Assembly: GCA_033807775.1 (NCBI GenBank)
Contig: CM066315.1
Span: 56,698,820-56,762,819, forward strand
Length of the DNA: 64,000 nt
Source of the DNA: Saussurea involucrata
Taxonomy: Eukaryota; Streptophyta; Magnoliopsida; Asterales; Asteraceae
Direction: 5' to 3'
Numbering within the stretch: position 1 is the first letter of the stretch; each line of letters starts with the position of its first letter. Position numbers and translations under genes: made by a program. The notes beneath the pieces are model-generated. The model made no database searches. It saw only the letters and a program-made list of their open reading frames with translations, and was not told the origin of the DNA. Of the stretch, positions 46,807 to 57,176 are shown piece after piece.

Positions 46807-47965
46807 TCGTGCGACAGAAGACGTGAAACGGTAAAATAGAAAAAGGGTTAAATGCATGAAATAGCAACATAACTTTATAAATTTTCTTCTTATAACATTG
46901 TACATTCATTTTTTCTTAACATTACAATATACTATCCAATTATTTATTATTACAAGTAATCGGTAACCTTTTTATTTGTAGGATTCATTGCATGTCATTG
47001 TCCAAACGTAACATATTGTTGACGTGATATTTCTTATTATAGTATTATACTTTAAATAATGTAACTTTACGTGTAATTCAATAAGTATATTAAAAAATTA
47101 AAAAAATATAAACTATTCATTACTATAACAATATTAAAAATACTTGTAGATCACAATTTATCTTGCTAACATTTGGGAAAACAACATTTGGAAAGGTTTT
47201 TACTTGCATTCTTTTAGAAAATATCTATCTTGAAAAGAATGTATCATTTTAATAGAAAAACGATATTTAATAGATTAATTAAAAAAATTATAAATTATTC
47301 ATTAATATAACAATATTAAGAAATTTTGTTTTTTAACATGTATTCTTAGAATAAGGAAAATAATAAGTGTTATATTTATCTTTTAAAAAAATCAGATTAA
47401 TAAATTACTCTATAATATTTAATTTGCACACAATTTATTAAGAGTGAATTTTTTTTGATAGATTTTTGAATGAGAGGGATGAAAAACATAATTTAGGTGG
47501 GATATGAACAATTGGGAGTGAGGTCTTTTTGTTTACCTCTTAATATTTTCATTAAGAGGCAACTTCTGAATCGTTCGGAGGTGAATATTGTTTGGCAAAA
47601 AAAAGTTTGCCTCTTAATGGTTCCAAAACCCTCTTAATGATTTGGCATCTTGGGTCACCCTTAACCATTCAGCACCCATATTTCATTCTAAACAAATACC
47701 AAACAACCATATTTCATTTTGCAATATATCACAAAAGTCTCTTAACCATTCTGACCTCTTAATCATTCTATACTAAATCATTCAGCAACTGCCAAACAGC
47801 CTCTGAAATTGATAAAATTAGTAAAAAAAACTGAAAGGATTTTTATTTATTTACGTCACGTGATCAGAATGACGTGTTGTCCACATCACCTTATTTAAAA
47901 TATGCACACAAAAAAAGGTTAACCTTTTTTAAAATATAACAAGCTATCTATTGCTATAATTAAGT
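46807..47965. other. AT-rich spacer with a possible MITE
   Basis: No gene. Around 47520-47810 are repeated CTTAATGATTT / CTTAACCATTC motifs with AAGAGGC and AAACAGCCTCT ends, resembling hAT-type miniature elements. The ends could not be paired exactly. Confidence 0.4.
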
Positions 47966-47974
47966 TAAATTTTA
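47966..47974 (+). repeat. Left 9-bp TSD of MULE M (TAAATTTTA)
   Basis: TAAATTTTA occurs here and again at 61180-61188, directly outside the two inverted repeats. Nine bases is the Mutator superfamily hallmark. Confidence 0.9.
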
Positions 47975-48090
47975 GGGAAATTAATTAAAATACCCTAAGT
48001 TTGACCATCTTTTACTGAAATACCCAAAATCTCTCCCATTTTGCAAAAATGCCCTAAAAATCCGCGATGGAGCCCGCGATCGCGGGCTCC
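47975..48090 (+). repeat. Left terminal inverted repeat of M
   Basis: Begins GGGAAATTAATTAAAATACC and matches the reverse complement of 61065-61179 with few differences over about 115 bp, ending in the palindrome CCCGCGATCGCGGG. Confidence 0.92.
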
Positions 48091-48384
48091 AGGCCACGTG
48101 TCACCAATGTTTACCCACTTTGCCCGCGTTGGTCCCTCAAGAATGCCCGCGGTCCAGCTTTCCCCCCTCAAGAATGCCCGCGTGTGCAGTTTTGGTCCCT
48201 GCCCGCGTTTGACTCATTGACCCCCGCGATCGCGGGATACACGTGTCACCAAAGTTTGCCCACTTTGCCCGCGTTGGTCCCTCAAGAATACTCGCGGTAC
48301 AGCTTTCCCCCCTCAAGAATTCCCGCGTGTGCATTTTTGGTCCCTGCCCGCGATTGACTTTCTTTGACCTCCCGCGATCGCGGG
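48069..48384 (+). repeat. Subterminal GC-rich duplication with CCCGCGATCGCGGG palindromes
   Basis: The 14-bp palindrome occurs at 48073-48086, 48223-48236 and 48371-48384. It bounds two tandem units of about 148 bp that share ACGTGTCACCAA, GCCCGCGTTGGTCCCTCAAG and GCCCGCG words. Two more copies lie near the right end (60994-61007 and 61067-61080). Confidence 0.88.
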
Positions 48385-48467
48385 CTCCTGTGCCACGCGT
48401 CGGCACAGGGTTAACCCTAAAAAAATTTTGAAGCCTCAAACCCTAATTTTTATAACATCGGCCGCAC

Positions 48468-48475
48468 TATATAAG
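48468..48475 (+). promoter_or_regulatory. TATA box of the DUF1985-Ulp1 gene
   Basis: TATATAAG lies about 130 bases before the proposed ATG at 48605 and is followed by a CT-rich leader (repeated ACTCTCTCAATTTT), as in plant promoters. Confidence 0.5.
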
Positions 48476-49173
48476 GGGTGGGGGGGACCAAAAACCGTCC
48501 ACTCTCATTATTTTATAACTCTCTCAATTTTTAATCAAACTCTCTCAATTTTCTCCCACTCTCTCAATTTTGTCGTGTGGAATACGCGTTCGGGTTTTGT
48601 GAAGATGTCTCGTATTACCTCTTTGGTATGTTTTCCTTATGTTATTTGTTATTTTTTGTATGTTATTTTAAGTTAAGATATATGATTTGTAGGTTGTTAT
48701 AGTGTTTATAACTTATGTTTGAATATGTTCTATGTTTAACATGATATGTATGGTTTTATGTTTGAATGTGATATTTGTATGTTATAATGTGTATGTTGTT
48801 ATAGTGTGTTTTTTCATATAAAAATTGTTAAGAGTGTTTTTTTATAAAAAAATTGTTAAGAGTGTGTTTTTATAAAAAAATTGTTAACAATGTGCTTTTT
48901 TTATAAAAACACACTCTTAACAATTTTTTTATAAAAACACACCCTTAACAATTTTTTATAAAAACAGTTTTTTTATAAAAAATGTTTAATAGTGTGTTTT
49001 TATAAAAAATTGTTATAGTTTTATGGTTTTTATAATGTGTTTTTTTATAAAAAAATTGTTAATTTTTTTTTTATAAAAACAGTTTTTTATAAAAAAAATG
49101 TTAAAAATGTGTTTTTTTTATAAAAAATTGTTAAGAGTGTGTTTTTATAAAAAAATTGTTATAGTAGTTTATG

Positions 49174-49432
49174 GTTTTATGGTTTTATGTTTGAATGTGA
49201 TATTTGTATGTTATAATGTGTATGTTGTTATAGTGTGTTTTTTCATATAAAAATTGTTAAGGGTGTGTTTTTATAAAAAAATTGTTAAGAGTGTGTTTTT
49301 ATAAAAAATTGTTAAGGGTGTGTTTTTATAAAAAAACACATTTTTAACAATTTTTATATGAAAAAACACACTATAACAACATACACATTATAACATACAA
49401 ATATCACATTCAAACATAAAACCATAAAACTA
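49174..49432. repeat. AT-rich fold-back (arms about 87 bp)
   Basis: The stretch 49174-49260 (GGTTTTATGTTTGAATG... TATGTTGTTATAGTGTG) is repeated in reverse complement at about 49346-49432, around an 85-base centre of shorter GTTAAGAGTGTGTTTTTATA units. A further direct copy of one arm lies near 48755-48832. Confidence 0.85.
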
Positions 49433-49615
49433 TAACAATTTTTTATAAAAACACACTCTTAACATTTTTTTATAAAAAAACACATTTTATAAAAAAATTG
49501 TTAAATATGTGTTTTTTATAAAAAAATGTTAAGAATGACAACTTAGGTCCCTACGGTTTTAAGAATGACAACTTAGGTCCCTAAACTTTTAAGAATGCCA
49601 ACTAGGGTCCCTAAA

Positions 49616-50500
49616 CCGCACTTTATCTCTATATAACAATATGATACGTTGAAATAAAATAAACCGTACTTTATCTATATATAACACTATTATACGTTGA
49701 AATAAAATAAACCGCACTTTATCTATATATATAACACTATTATACGTTGAAATAAAATACAACCGCACTTTATCTTTATATAACACTATTATATGTTGAA
49801 ATAAAATACAACCGCACTTTATCTATATATAACAATATGATACGTTGAAATAAAATAAACCGCACTTTATCTATATATAACACTATTATACGTTGAAATA
49901 AAATAAACCGCACTTTATCTATGTATAACACTATTATACGTTGAAATAAAATACAACCGCACTTTATCTATATATAACAATATGATACGTTGAAATAAAA
50001 TAAACCGCATTTTATCTATATATAACACTATTATACGTTGAAATAAAATAAACCGCACTTTATCTATATATAACACTATTATACGTTGAAATAAAATAAA
50101 CCGCACTTTATCTATATATAACACTATTATACGTTGAAATAAAATAAACCGCACTTTATCTATGTATAACACTATTATACGTTGAAATAAAATACAACCG
50201 CACTTTATCTATATATAACAATATGATACGTTGAAATAAAATAAACCGCACTTTATCTATATATAACACTATTATACGTTGAAATAAAATAAACCGCACT
50301 TTATCTATATATAACACTATTATACGTTGAAATAAAATAAACCACACTTTATCTATATATAACACTATTATACGTTGAAATAAAATACAACCGCACTTTA
50401 TCTATATATAACACTATTATACGTTGAAATAAAATACAACCGCACTTTATCTATATATAACACTATTATACGTTGAAATAAAATAAACCGCAACATCTAT
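49616..50500. repeat. 48/49-bp minisatellite, about 18 copies
   Basis: Unit ACCGCACTTTATCTATATAT... ending GAAATAAAATAA, repeated with minor variants (AACAATATGATACG against AACACTATTATACG). Periodic minus-strand frames (repeating YIDKVRFILFQRI) result from the 48-base period and are not genes. Confidence 0.95.
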
Positions 50501-51222
50501 ATAAAATAAAATAAACTGCAGCATCTGTATATAACACTAACTATAACATCTGTGAATGACTATGTAGAAGGATTTCTTTAACATCGACTTGACGGTAAGG
50601 TGCAAAGTTTCATACATCGAGGAATTAGGAGCGCTGTTTAGGGGATTATGTGATCGCGCAGATACCCTTGAGACCATCTATAGAGGGACACCGTTCGGGC
50701 CATGGATGGATGTGTCTTACTCTGGTGGCGACCCTACGCTAGTACACATGTTTCTACAGTTGGAGGTCGAGGACGCCAACGCTGAGCCGGAGGAGATGCA
50801 TTTTGATTTCTTCGGCTCTCAATTGCATTTTGGGCGTCGGGAGTTCTGTCTAATTACAGGACTACGTTTTGGAGAGGCTCCCCCCCTTCCTCCCTTAGAA
50901 GACTGCTCCTTCGTTCCTAGGGTTTTCGGCATTTCAGCATCTCGTTTGAAGCTGAAGGCAGCCCGGGAAAAGATGAAAGAGGGCCTTAGTGCCCTAACCG
51001 ACGACGATGCTGTCCGTGTATGCTTGGTGGTGATCGTGGATATGGGCTTCCTGGGCCGTGAGTATAGCCAGCATGCTTCATCGACGGTCCTTAGGGCCGT
51101 CGAGGACCTTGAGCTGTTTAACAGCTACCCGTGGGGTAGCCATATCTGGACACATTGCTACTCTAATCTGCACCGAGCCATAGGCAGACGCGCCGATCGA
51201 CATGCAAAGATGAATCTTTGTG

Positions 51223-51227
51223 GTTTT
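51223..51227 (+). repeat. TSD of element F (GTTTT)
   Basis: GTTTT before the LTR at 51228 is repeated at 57177-57181. It lies inside a DUF1985 codon run (LCGF, continuing TYAFK). Confidence 0.9.
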
Positions 51228-52226
51228 TGTTGGTCCCAGCTAAGGATTAGCAATGGTAAACAAGTATTGTAGAAGGGGGGGTTGAATACAATACACAAAA
51301 TTTTTCACTTAATTTAATTCTTTTATTGAAAAACTTCAAATAAGAATTACACACAGAAACTATTGATTGTTGCGGAACAGAACAGATAAAATCTACTCAA
51401 ACAATCTAACACACAGTCACACAGAGAATGAAGAACAATTGTAACACACTAAGAAAACAAGTGAACTTCTTGAGAGAGAAAGGCCAGCACTTGAAAGCTT
51501 TTATGGAGTTTGTAAAACTGGTTAGTTGCAAGGATGAAGATGATCTCCTTTTATAGTGCCTCATGCAATAAATGCAATGGACACTTGTCAAGGAGGGCTT
51601 GGAAGGCAGAACGGAAGCAGTCTTCTGAAAAGTGATTTTGTCTTTTCACTTTTGTCTTCAAGCGTTGACCTGCTTGTTGAAGCTGATGTTTCTTGAAGAA
51701 GATAAGAAGTCCAAAGAACCTTTTTCTGATCTTAGGATGATGTCTCTGTCAATGCAAGATATCCTGAATATATTCTGCAGATAAAGTTAATATACCTGCT
51801 AAAATTTCTTTGCCGAAGACTTCTTTGCCGAAGATGTTCCTAACATGTATTTTGCCTAACATGTTATCCTCTTCAAAGATCTTGCCGAAGATATTGTCTT
51901 CAAGATTTTGATCTTCTTCAAAGTTTTGCTTCTTCAAAATCTTGCCTAACATTTCATCTTCTTCAAAATTTTGCTTCTTCAAAATCTTCAAGTGACCTGG
52001 CTAAGACTTTAGGAAAAGTCTTCAAGTAGCAGCTTAATCTTTGGTTGAGAATTCTATCTTCAATCCGCTTTGAAGATATACTTCTACTTTGTTTCTTCGG
52101 TTGATCTTCGACTTCACCGAACATTTTTATACAATTAAACTGCTTGTAAAGAACCTAAAAATTATTCTAAGTATGAACTGTGAAATTGAGAGACTGAGGT
52201 CATCTTCAAATCTAAGTGACCCAACA
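51228..52226 (-). repeat. 3' LTR of element F
   Basis: On the plus strand TGTTGGTCCCAGC to GTGACCCAACA, followed by ATCTCCCCCTATTT (the inverted polypurine tract). It contains two units of a 45-bp repeat (AAAATCTTGCCTAACATTTC) against three in the other LTR. Confidence 0.93.
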
Positions 52227-54156
52227 ATCTCCCCCTATTTGAGGATGACATCCATACTTAGAGTCTGAGAAGTAAACACTGAATAATTCATTTTTGACCC
52301 TTGTTTACTCTTTTGGGTTCTTTTCACATAGTCCATTCTTTTTGTTTTTTTTTTTTGGTTTTTTTTTGTATCCGACATTTACAAGTAAAAAGAAATAGTA
52401 AAGTATATTGTACAAACGAATGAAAGAAAAAGAAAAGAAATATAGACAATATGAACAGAACAAAAATTACTTACAAGTTGAAACTTGTGTCTGCTTGAGG
52501 ATTCTTCATTTTGATCAGAAGCCTTGAGGATTCTTTGAGGGAGGGTTGAGTTCGAGTGAATCAGCCTCAGGATGCTTATGGCCATCTCTTGCATCTTCTT
52601 TCTTTTGTCATCCTTTGTCTTTGTTTTGCTCCCCCTCAGTAGATCAGCTAGTTTTTGTGTTCCTCCCCCTTAGTTGGATCCGCCCGAACTGATGTGCTCC
52701 CCCTCAACCGGTCCGCCGATTTTCTCAATTTTTTTTTCGAGTTGGACGCTGGATATGAATAGCAGGATTGATGTTGCTCCCCCTCAGATGAATTCTCCCT
52801 CTCAGCGGCCGACGAGGGAAAAACACTAAGATGAAATATCGGCCATGAGGTAGAAAAATCGGCAGCTGAGGCGTATTTTTTTTTTTAAGCTATAAAGTAG
52901 GAAGAGAGAAAGATGGAAGATGAGAGATGTGAAGAAATGAGAGGAAAAAAAATGTTGGGTAATAAGATGCAGAGAAGGTTGAGTGTGATAGGAGATAGAA
53001 GGTTTAGGGTGTAGGATGAGATGTATGGAGAATAGAAAAAGTAGGAGAGAGAGTGTGGATGAAAAAAATAGAAATTTTTTTTTGGGGGGGGGGGGTCGGT
53101 GGGGGGTGGGAGTCGGTGGGTAGAGGTATTGGTGGGGGTCGGTGGGTAGGAGGTATCGGTGGGGGGTGGGGTTCGGTGGGTGGAGGGTGTCGGCGGGAGG
53201 GAGGGTGTCGGCGAGAGGGAGGTGGGTGTCGGCGGGAGCGGTGGAAGGGAGGGGGGGGTGTTCGGGAAGGGGGGGTAGCGGGAAGGGGGGGGGTTCGGGA
53301 AGGGGGGGGTAGCGGGAAGGGGGGGTAGCGGGAAGGGGGGGGTTCGGGAAGGGGGGGGGGGGTAGCGGGAAGGGGGTGGGGTTCGGGAAGGGGGGTAGCG
53401 GGAAGGGGGGGGGGGGTTCGGGAAGGGGGGGTAGCGGGAAAGGGGGGGGGGTCGGGAAGGGGGGGTAGCGGGAAGGGGGGGTTCGGGAAGGGGGGGGTAG
53501 CGGGAAAGGGGGGGGTTCGGGAAGGGGGGGTAGCGGGAAGGAGGGGTTCGGGAAGGGGGGGGTAGCGGGAAGGGGGGGTTCGGGAAGGGGGGGGTAGCGG
53601 GAAGGGGGGGTTCGGGAAGGGGGGGGGTAGCGGGAAGGGGGGGTTCGGGAAGGGGGGGGGTAGCGGGAAGGGGGGGTTCGGGAAGGGGGGGTAGCGGGAA
53701 AGGGGGGGGTTCGGGAAAGGGGGGGGGTTCGGGAAGGGGGGGTAGCGGGAAGGGGGTGGGGTTCGGGAAGGGGGGGTAGCGGGAAGGGGGTGGGGTTCGG
53801 GAAGGGGGGGTAGCGGGAAGGGGGGGGTAGCGGGAAGGGGGGTGGGGTGGGATGTTTGGAGTAGTTGGTTAAGAGGGTTAGGATACCACTTGTTGGTTAA
53901 GAGGGTTAGGATAGTTTGTGAGGTGAGTTGTATGATATGGGTCTTAGGAAATTTTATAGGAGAAAAGAGATGGTAAGGAGAATGTAAGAAAAATGTTAAA
54001 GGTAAGGTAGAAGAAGATTGTTTTTGTTGGGATGAGGTGTAGGCTTTCTTGAGTTTGGTTCAAAGGAAAGAACCAACCAAGATCTTTAGGCAAAGAGACA
54101 GATAAAAATATCTGCAAAAGATATAACTGCTATAAAACTAACATTTTTTTTTATTT

Positions 54157-54193
<37 letters not shown>

Positions 54194-54629
54194 GATTTTT
54201 TTTTTTTGATTTTTTTTTGATTTTTTTTGATTTTTTTTTTGACAATGATCTTCGAAAGATTTAAGGAAAGCAAACATCTTCAATCTTCAAGAGTAATCTT
54301 CAGATGTGGGTCTTCAAGTCATCTTCAAGAGTGATCTTCAAGACCAGGAGGTTGTTTCACATAGACCTCTTTCAAATTGAGAGAGTTCATCTTTCATTAC
54401 AGTGACCCAACATGGATCGGCCAAGCCTTCTTCAAATTTCTTTGGGTTTTATAAAAGACAAAAGATTCACATAGAAGGGAGAGAAGGGAATATTTGGTGA
54501 GTGTGAATATTTAGTGAGATGGAGGAGGGAGGTGTGATGGGAAGTTAGGGAAGTTGGTAAAAGGTATGGGAAAAGAGAAGAATAGGAGAGAAAAGTCTGA
54601 AAGATGTAGGAGGGGATGATGGCAGTCTG
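52227..54629 (-). other. Non-coding 3' region of element F with repeated PPT-like words and G-rich array
   Basis: No gene. Between 52620 and 52800 the word GCTCCCCCTCA, inverted GGGGGAG polypurine-like, or a close variant, appears four or five times. From 53074 to 53860 is a G-rich array. A CT run (54161-54187) and T runs with GA follow. These low-complexity blocks replace the position where pol would be. Confidence 0.7.
53074..53860 (+). repeat. G-rich minisatellite (GGGGGGG with TTCGGGAA / TAGCGGGAA)
   Basis: About 590 bases (53260-53850) alternate GGGGGGGTTCGGGAA and GGGGGGGTAGCGGGAA with variable G runs, preceded by a GGTGGGGGTCGGTGGG-type stretch. The plus strand has strong G-quadruplex potential; the sense strand of element F is C-rich. 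Exact run lengths may suffer from sequencing error. Confidence 0.9.
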
Positions 54630-56086
54630 TTAATTCTGTAAAGAGGAGGAGAAGCACTTAGCTGATATAAGAGCAGTTGAGGAGATGTGGCCTTCTGGAT
54701 CCATGTCATTTATCTTGGCCATGAAACAGACATTTGAGGTGTCCTTCTCGCTTTCAGGTGTGGGTTCATCTGCCAGATCATGAGTTTTAGCAGGTAGACC
54801 CTTTTCCTTTCTGATTAGCCTTTCATTTCTTTCCTTTTCTCTCTTGTATTTTTCTTTGTATCTTTCAGCCCGGTCAGAATCATATTTGGATCTTCCCGGT
54901 TTTGAAGAATATCGGCCTGAGGAAGAAGTTCTGGATTTTTCAAAACGTTTACTCCTGCACTCAGAGGAAAAATGACCCTTTTTACCACAGTTAAAACATT
55001 CCTCATTTGATTTGTCTGAGGATGAGTGTTTGGAGAGAGAAGAGGAGGGTTTTCGACTAAACTTAGATTTTTCAGAGAAAAAGTGAGATTTGGATTTAGA
55101 ATACCCATCCATCCTGGCCATTCCATCTGATAATTTGTCAACTGAAGTTTCCTCACATTCATCATCAGCCTCACTAAGGTATGCTTCTGAATGCTCATTG
55201 GGATCTCCTTGACTATCATGATCAGAGTCAGATGGGTAGGTGATTCTTGGAGTACACATAGTTCTTTTGGAAGAGTCACTTAAGAGAGCTATAGAAGAAC
55301 CCTTTATATCTGTGATGACAGACTTCCTTTGCAGCTTAGTCTGCTCATAGTTGAAGAGAGTTCCATAAAGAGCAGTGAGAGGCATGTGATCAAGATCCTT
55401 GGTTGTCTTTATACAAGTACAGATGTTTTCCCAAAAATTAGGAAGACAATCCATAAACTTGCATAGGACTTCCTCATTATCATACATGCGACCCAACAGT
55501 TTAAGATCATTAAGAAGACTGTTAAAGAGATTATAGTAGCCTGAAAGAGATTCTCCTTTCTCATAAGAGAAGAGTTCATATTTTCTAACAAGAGCAATTT
55601 TTCTGCTCTTTTTCACTTCAGACGTACCTTCATAGAGAACACACAGAGTGGACCACATTTCCTTAGTAGTAGAAAAATTTACAAGAGAATGATAAACCTC
55701 ATCAGGCAAAGAGAGGGCAATGATGGCTCTGACTTTAGTGTCAAGAGCTACAAGACGCTTATCTTTATCATTGTACTTACTGGGTCCTTTACAATGTATC
55801 TCCCAGTAGCAGGTGTTCGTTCTTCCTCATCAGAAGAAGACTCATCACCATCCTCATGTTTATTTTTGGCATTAAAACGATCCCAAACTCTAGGAACAAG
55901 AGGTCCTTCATGAAGTATAGTAGGATATCTGCTGTCGACTCCTTCTAGGAAGAGCATCATACGACTTTTCCACAGAGAGAAGTTATTAGGATTAAACTTT
56001 GGTGGTTTGGCTATGGAGCCATTGTCGTATGATCCAGCATTAGAGTTTTGAGAAGAAATATTGTTTAAGGAAGAAGATGAAGCCAT
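54630..56086 (-). pseudogene. gag: gag of element F, one frameshift
   Basis: ATG 56086 begins MASSSSLNNISSQNSN and GSIAKPPKFNPNNFSLW. Near 55795 the frame shifts (KDP, then SKYNDKDK in another frame), and the downstream frame stays open to 54630. It shows the copia gag domain (LCVLYEGTSEVKKSRKIAL), an acidic stretch, one zinc knuckle (CFNCGKKGHFSSEC) and a basic, charged tail. A second knuckle like that in A and B is not seen. Gag would supply particle protein only. Confidence 0.85.
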
Positions 56087-56118
56087 TGCAGATCAAGTTT
56101 ATTAGATTAAACTGACCT

Positions 56119-56130
56119 GCTCTGATACCA
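56119..56130 (-). other. Primer-binding site of element F
   Basis: TGGTATCAGAGC on the minus strand, two bases inside the 5' LTR at 56133. Confidence 0.9.
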
Positions 56131-56132
56131 CT

Positions 56133-57176
56133 TGTTGGTCCCAGCTAAGGATTAGCAATGGTAAACAAGTATTGTAGAAGGGGGGGTTGAATACAATACA
56201 CAAAATTTTTCACTTAATTTAATTCTTTTATTGAAAAACTTCAAATAAGAATTACACACAGAAACTATTGATTGTTGCGGAACAGAACAGATAAAATCTA
56301 CTCAAACAATCTAACACACAGTCACACAGAGAATGAAGAACAATTGTAACACACTAAGAAAACAAGTGAACTTCTTGAGAGAGAAAGGCCAGCACTTGAA
56401 AGCTTTTATGGAGTCTGTAAAACTGGTTAGTTGAAAGGATGAAGATGATCTCCTTTTATAGTGCCTCATGCAATAAATGCAATGGACACTTATCAAGGAG
56501 GGCTTGGAAGGCAGAACGGAAGCAGTCTTCTGAAAAGTGATTTTGTCTTTTCACTTTTGTCTTCAAGCGTTGACCTGCTTGTTGAAGCTGATGTTTCTTG
56601 AAGAAGATAAGAAGTCCAAAGAACCTTTTTCTGATCTTAGGATGATGTCTCTGTCAATGCAAGATATCCTGAATATATTCTGCAGATAAAGTTAATATAC
56701 CTGCTAAAATTTCTTTGCCGAAGACTTCTTTGCCGAAGATGTTCCTAACATGTATTTTGCCTAACATGTTATCCTCTTCAAAGATCTTGCCGAAGATATT
56801 GTCTTCAAGATTTTGATCTTCTTCAAAGTTTTGCTTCTTCAAAATCTTGCCTAACATTTCATCTTCTTCAAAATTTTGCTTCTTCAAAATCTTGCCTAAC
56901 ATTTCATCTTCTTCAAAATTTTGCTTCTTCAAAATCTTCAAGTGACCTGGCTAAGACTTTAGGAAAAGTCTTCAAGTAGCAGCTTAATCTTTGGTTGAGA
57001 ATTCTATCTTCAATCCGCTTTGAAGATATACTTCTACTTTGTTTCTTCGGTTGATCTTCGACTTCACCGAACATTTTTATACAATTAAACTGCTTGTAAA
57101 GAACCTAAAAATTATTCTAAGTATGAACTGTGAAATTGAGAGACTGAGGTCATCTTCAAATCTAAGTGACCCAACA
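56133..57176 (-). repeat. 5' LTR of element F
   Basis: Longer than the 3' LTR by exactly one 45-bp unit. The remaining sequence differs at only a handful of positions by eye. Confidence 0.93.

Larger units (their letters stand above)
48626..50567 (+). other. First intron of the DUF1985-Ulp1 gene, repeat-filled
   Basis: Bounded by TTG|GTATGT and TATGTAG|AAGGATTTC. It holds an AT-rich palindromic stretch (48730-49530) and a 48-bp minisatellite (49616-50500), with no coding sequence. Confidence 0.55.
51228..57176 (-). mobile_element. Element F: gag-only copia (Sirevirus-related) LTR element, 5.9 kb
   Basis: It has LTRs of 999 and 1044 bp, a tRNA-Met primer site, a gag frame and a polypurine tract, but no protease, integrase, RT or RNase H between gag and the 3' LTR. 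Gag-only elements with terminal repeats (TR-GAG) are known in plants and rely on enzymes from other elements. LTR edges (TGTTGGTCCC... and GTATTCAACCCCCC) and gag resemble A and B at a distance. The LTRs differ by only a few bases plus a 45-bp repeat unit, so the insertion is young. Confidence 0.88.

Noticed and set aside
49589..50365. Frames with repeated YIDKVRFILFQRI
   Set aside because: They are a by-product of a 48-bp minisatellite whose period is divisible by three.
49616..50500. Possible CRISPR-like array
   Set aside because: The units are contiguous tandem copies with no unique spacers, in plant DNA.
53053..53328. 91-codon glycine-rich frame
   Set aside because: It is only the translation of the G-rich array.
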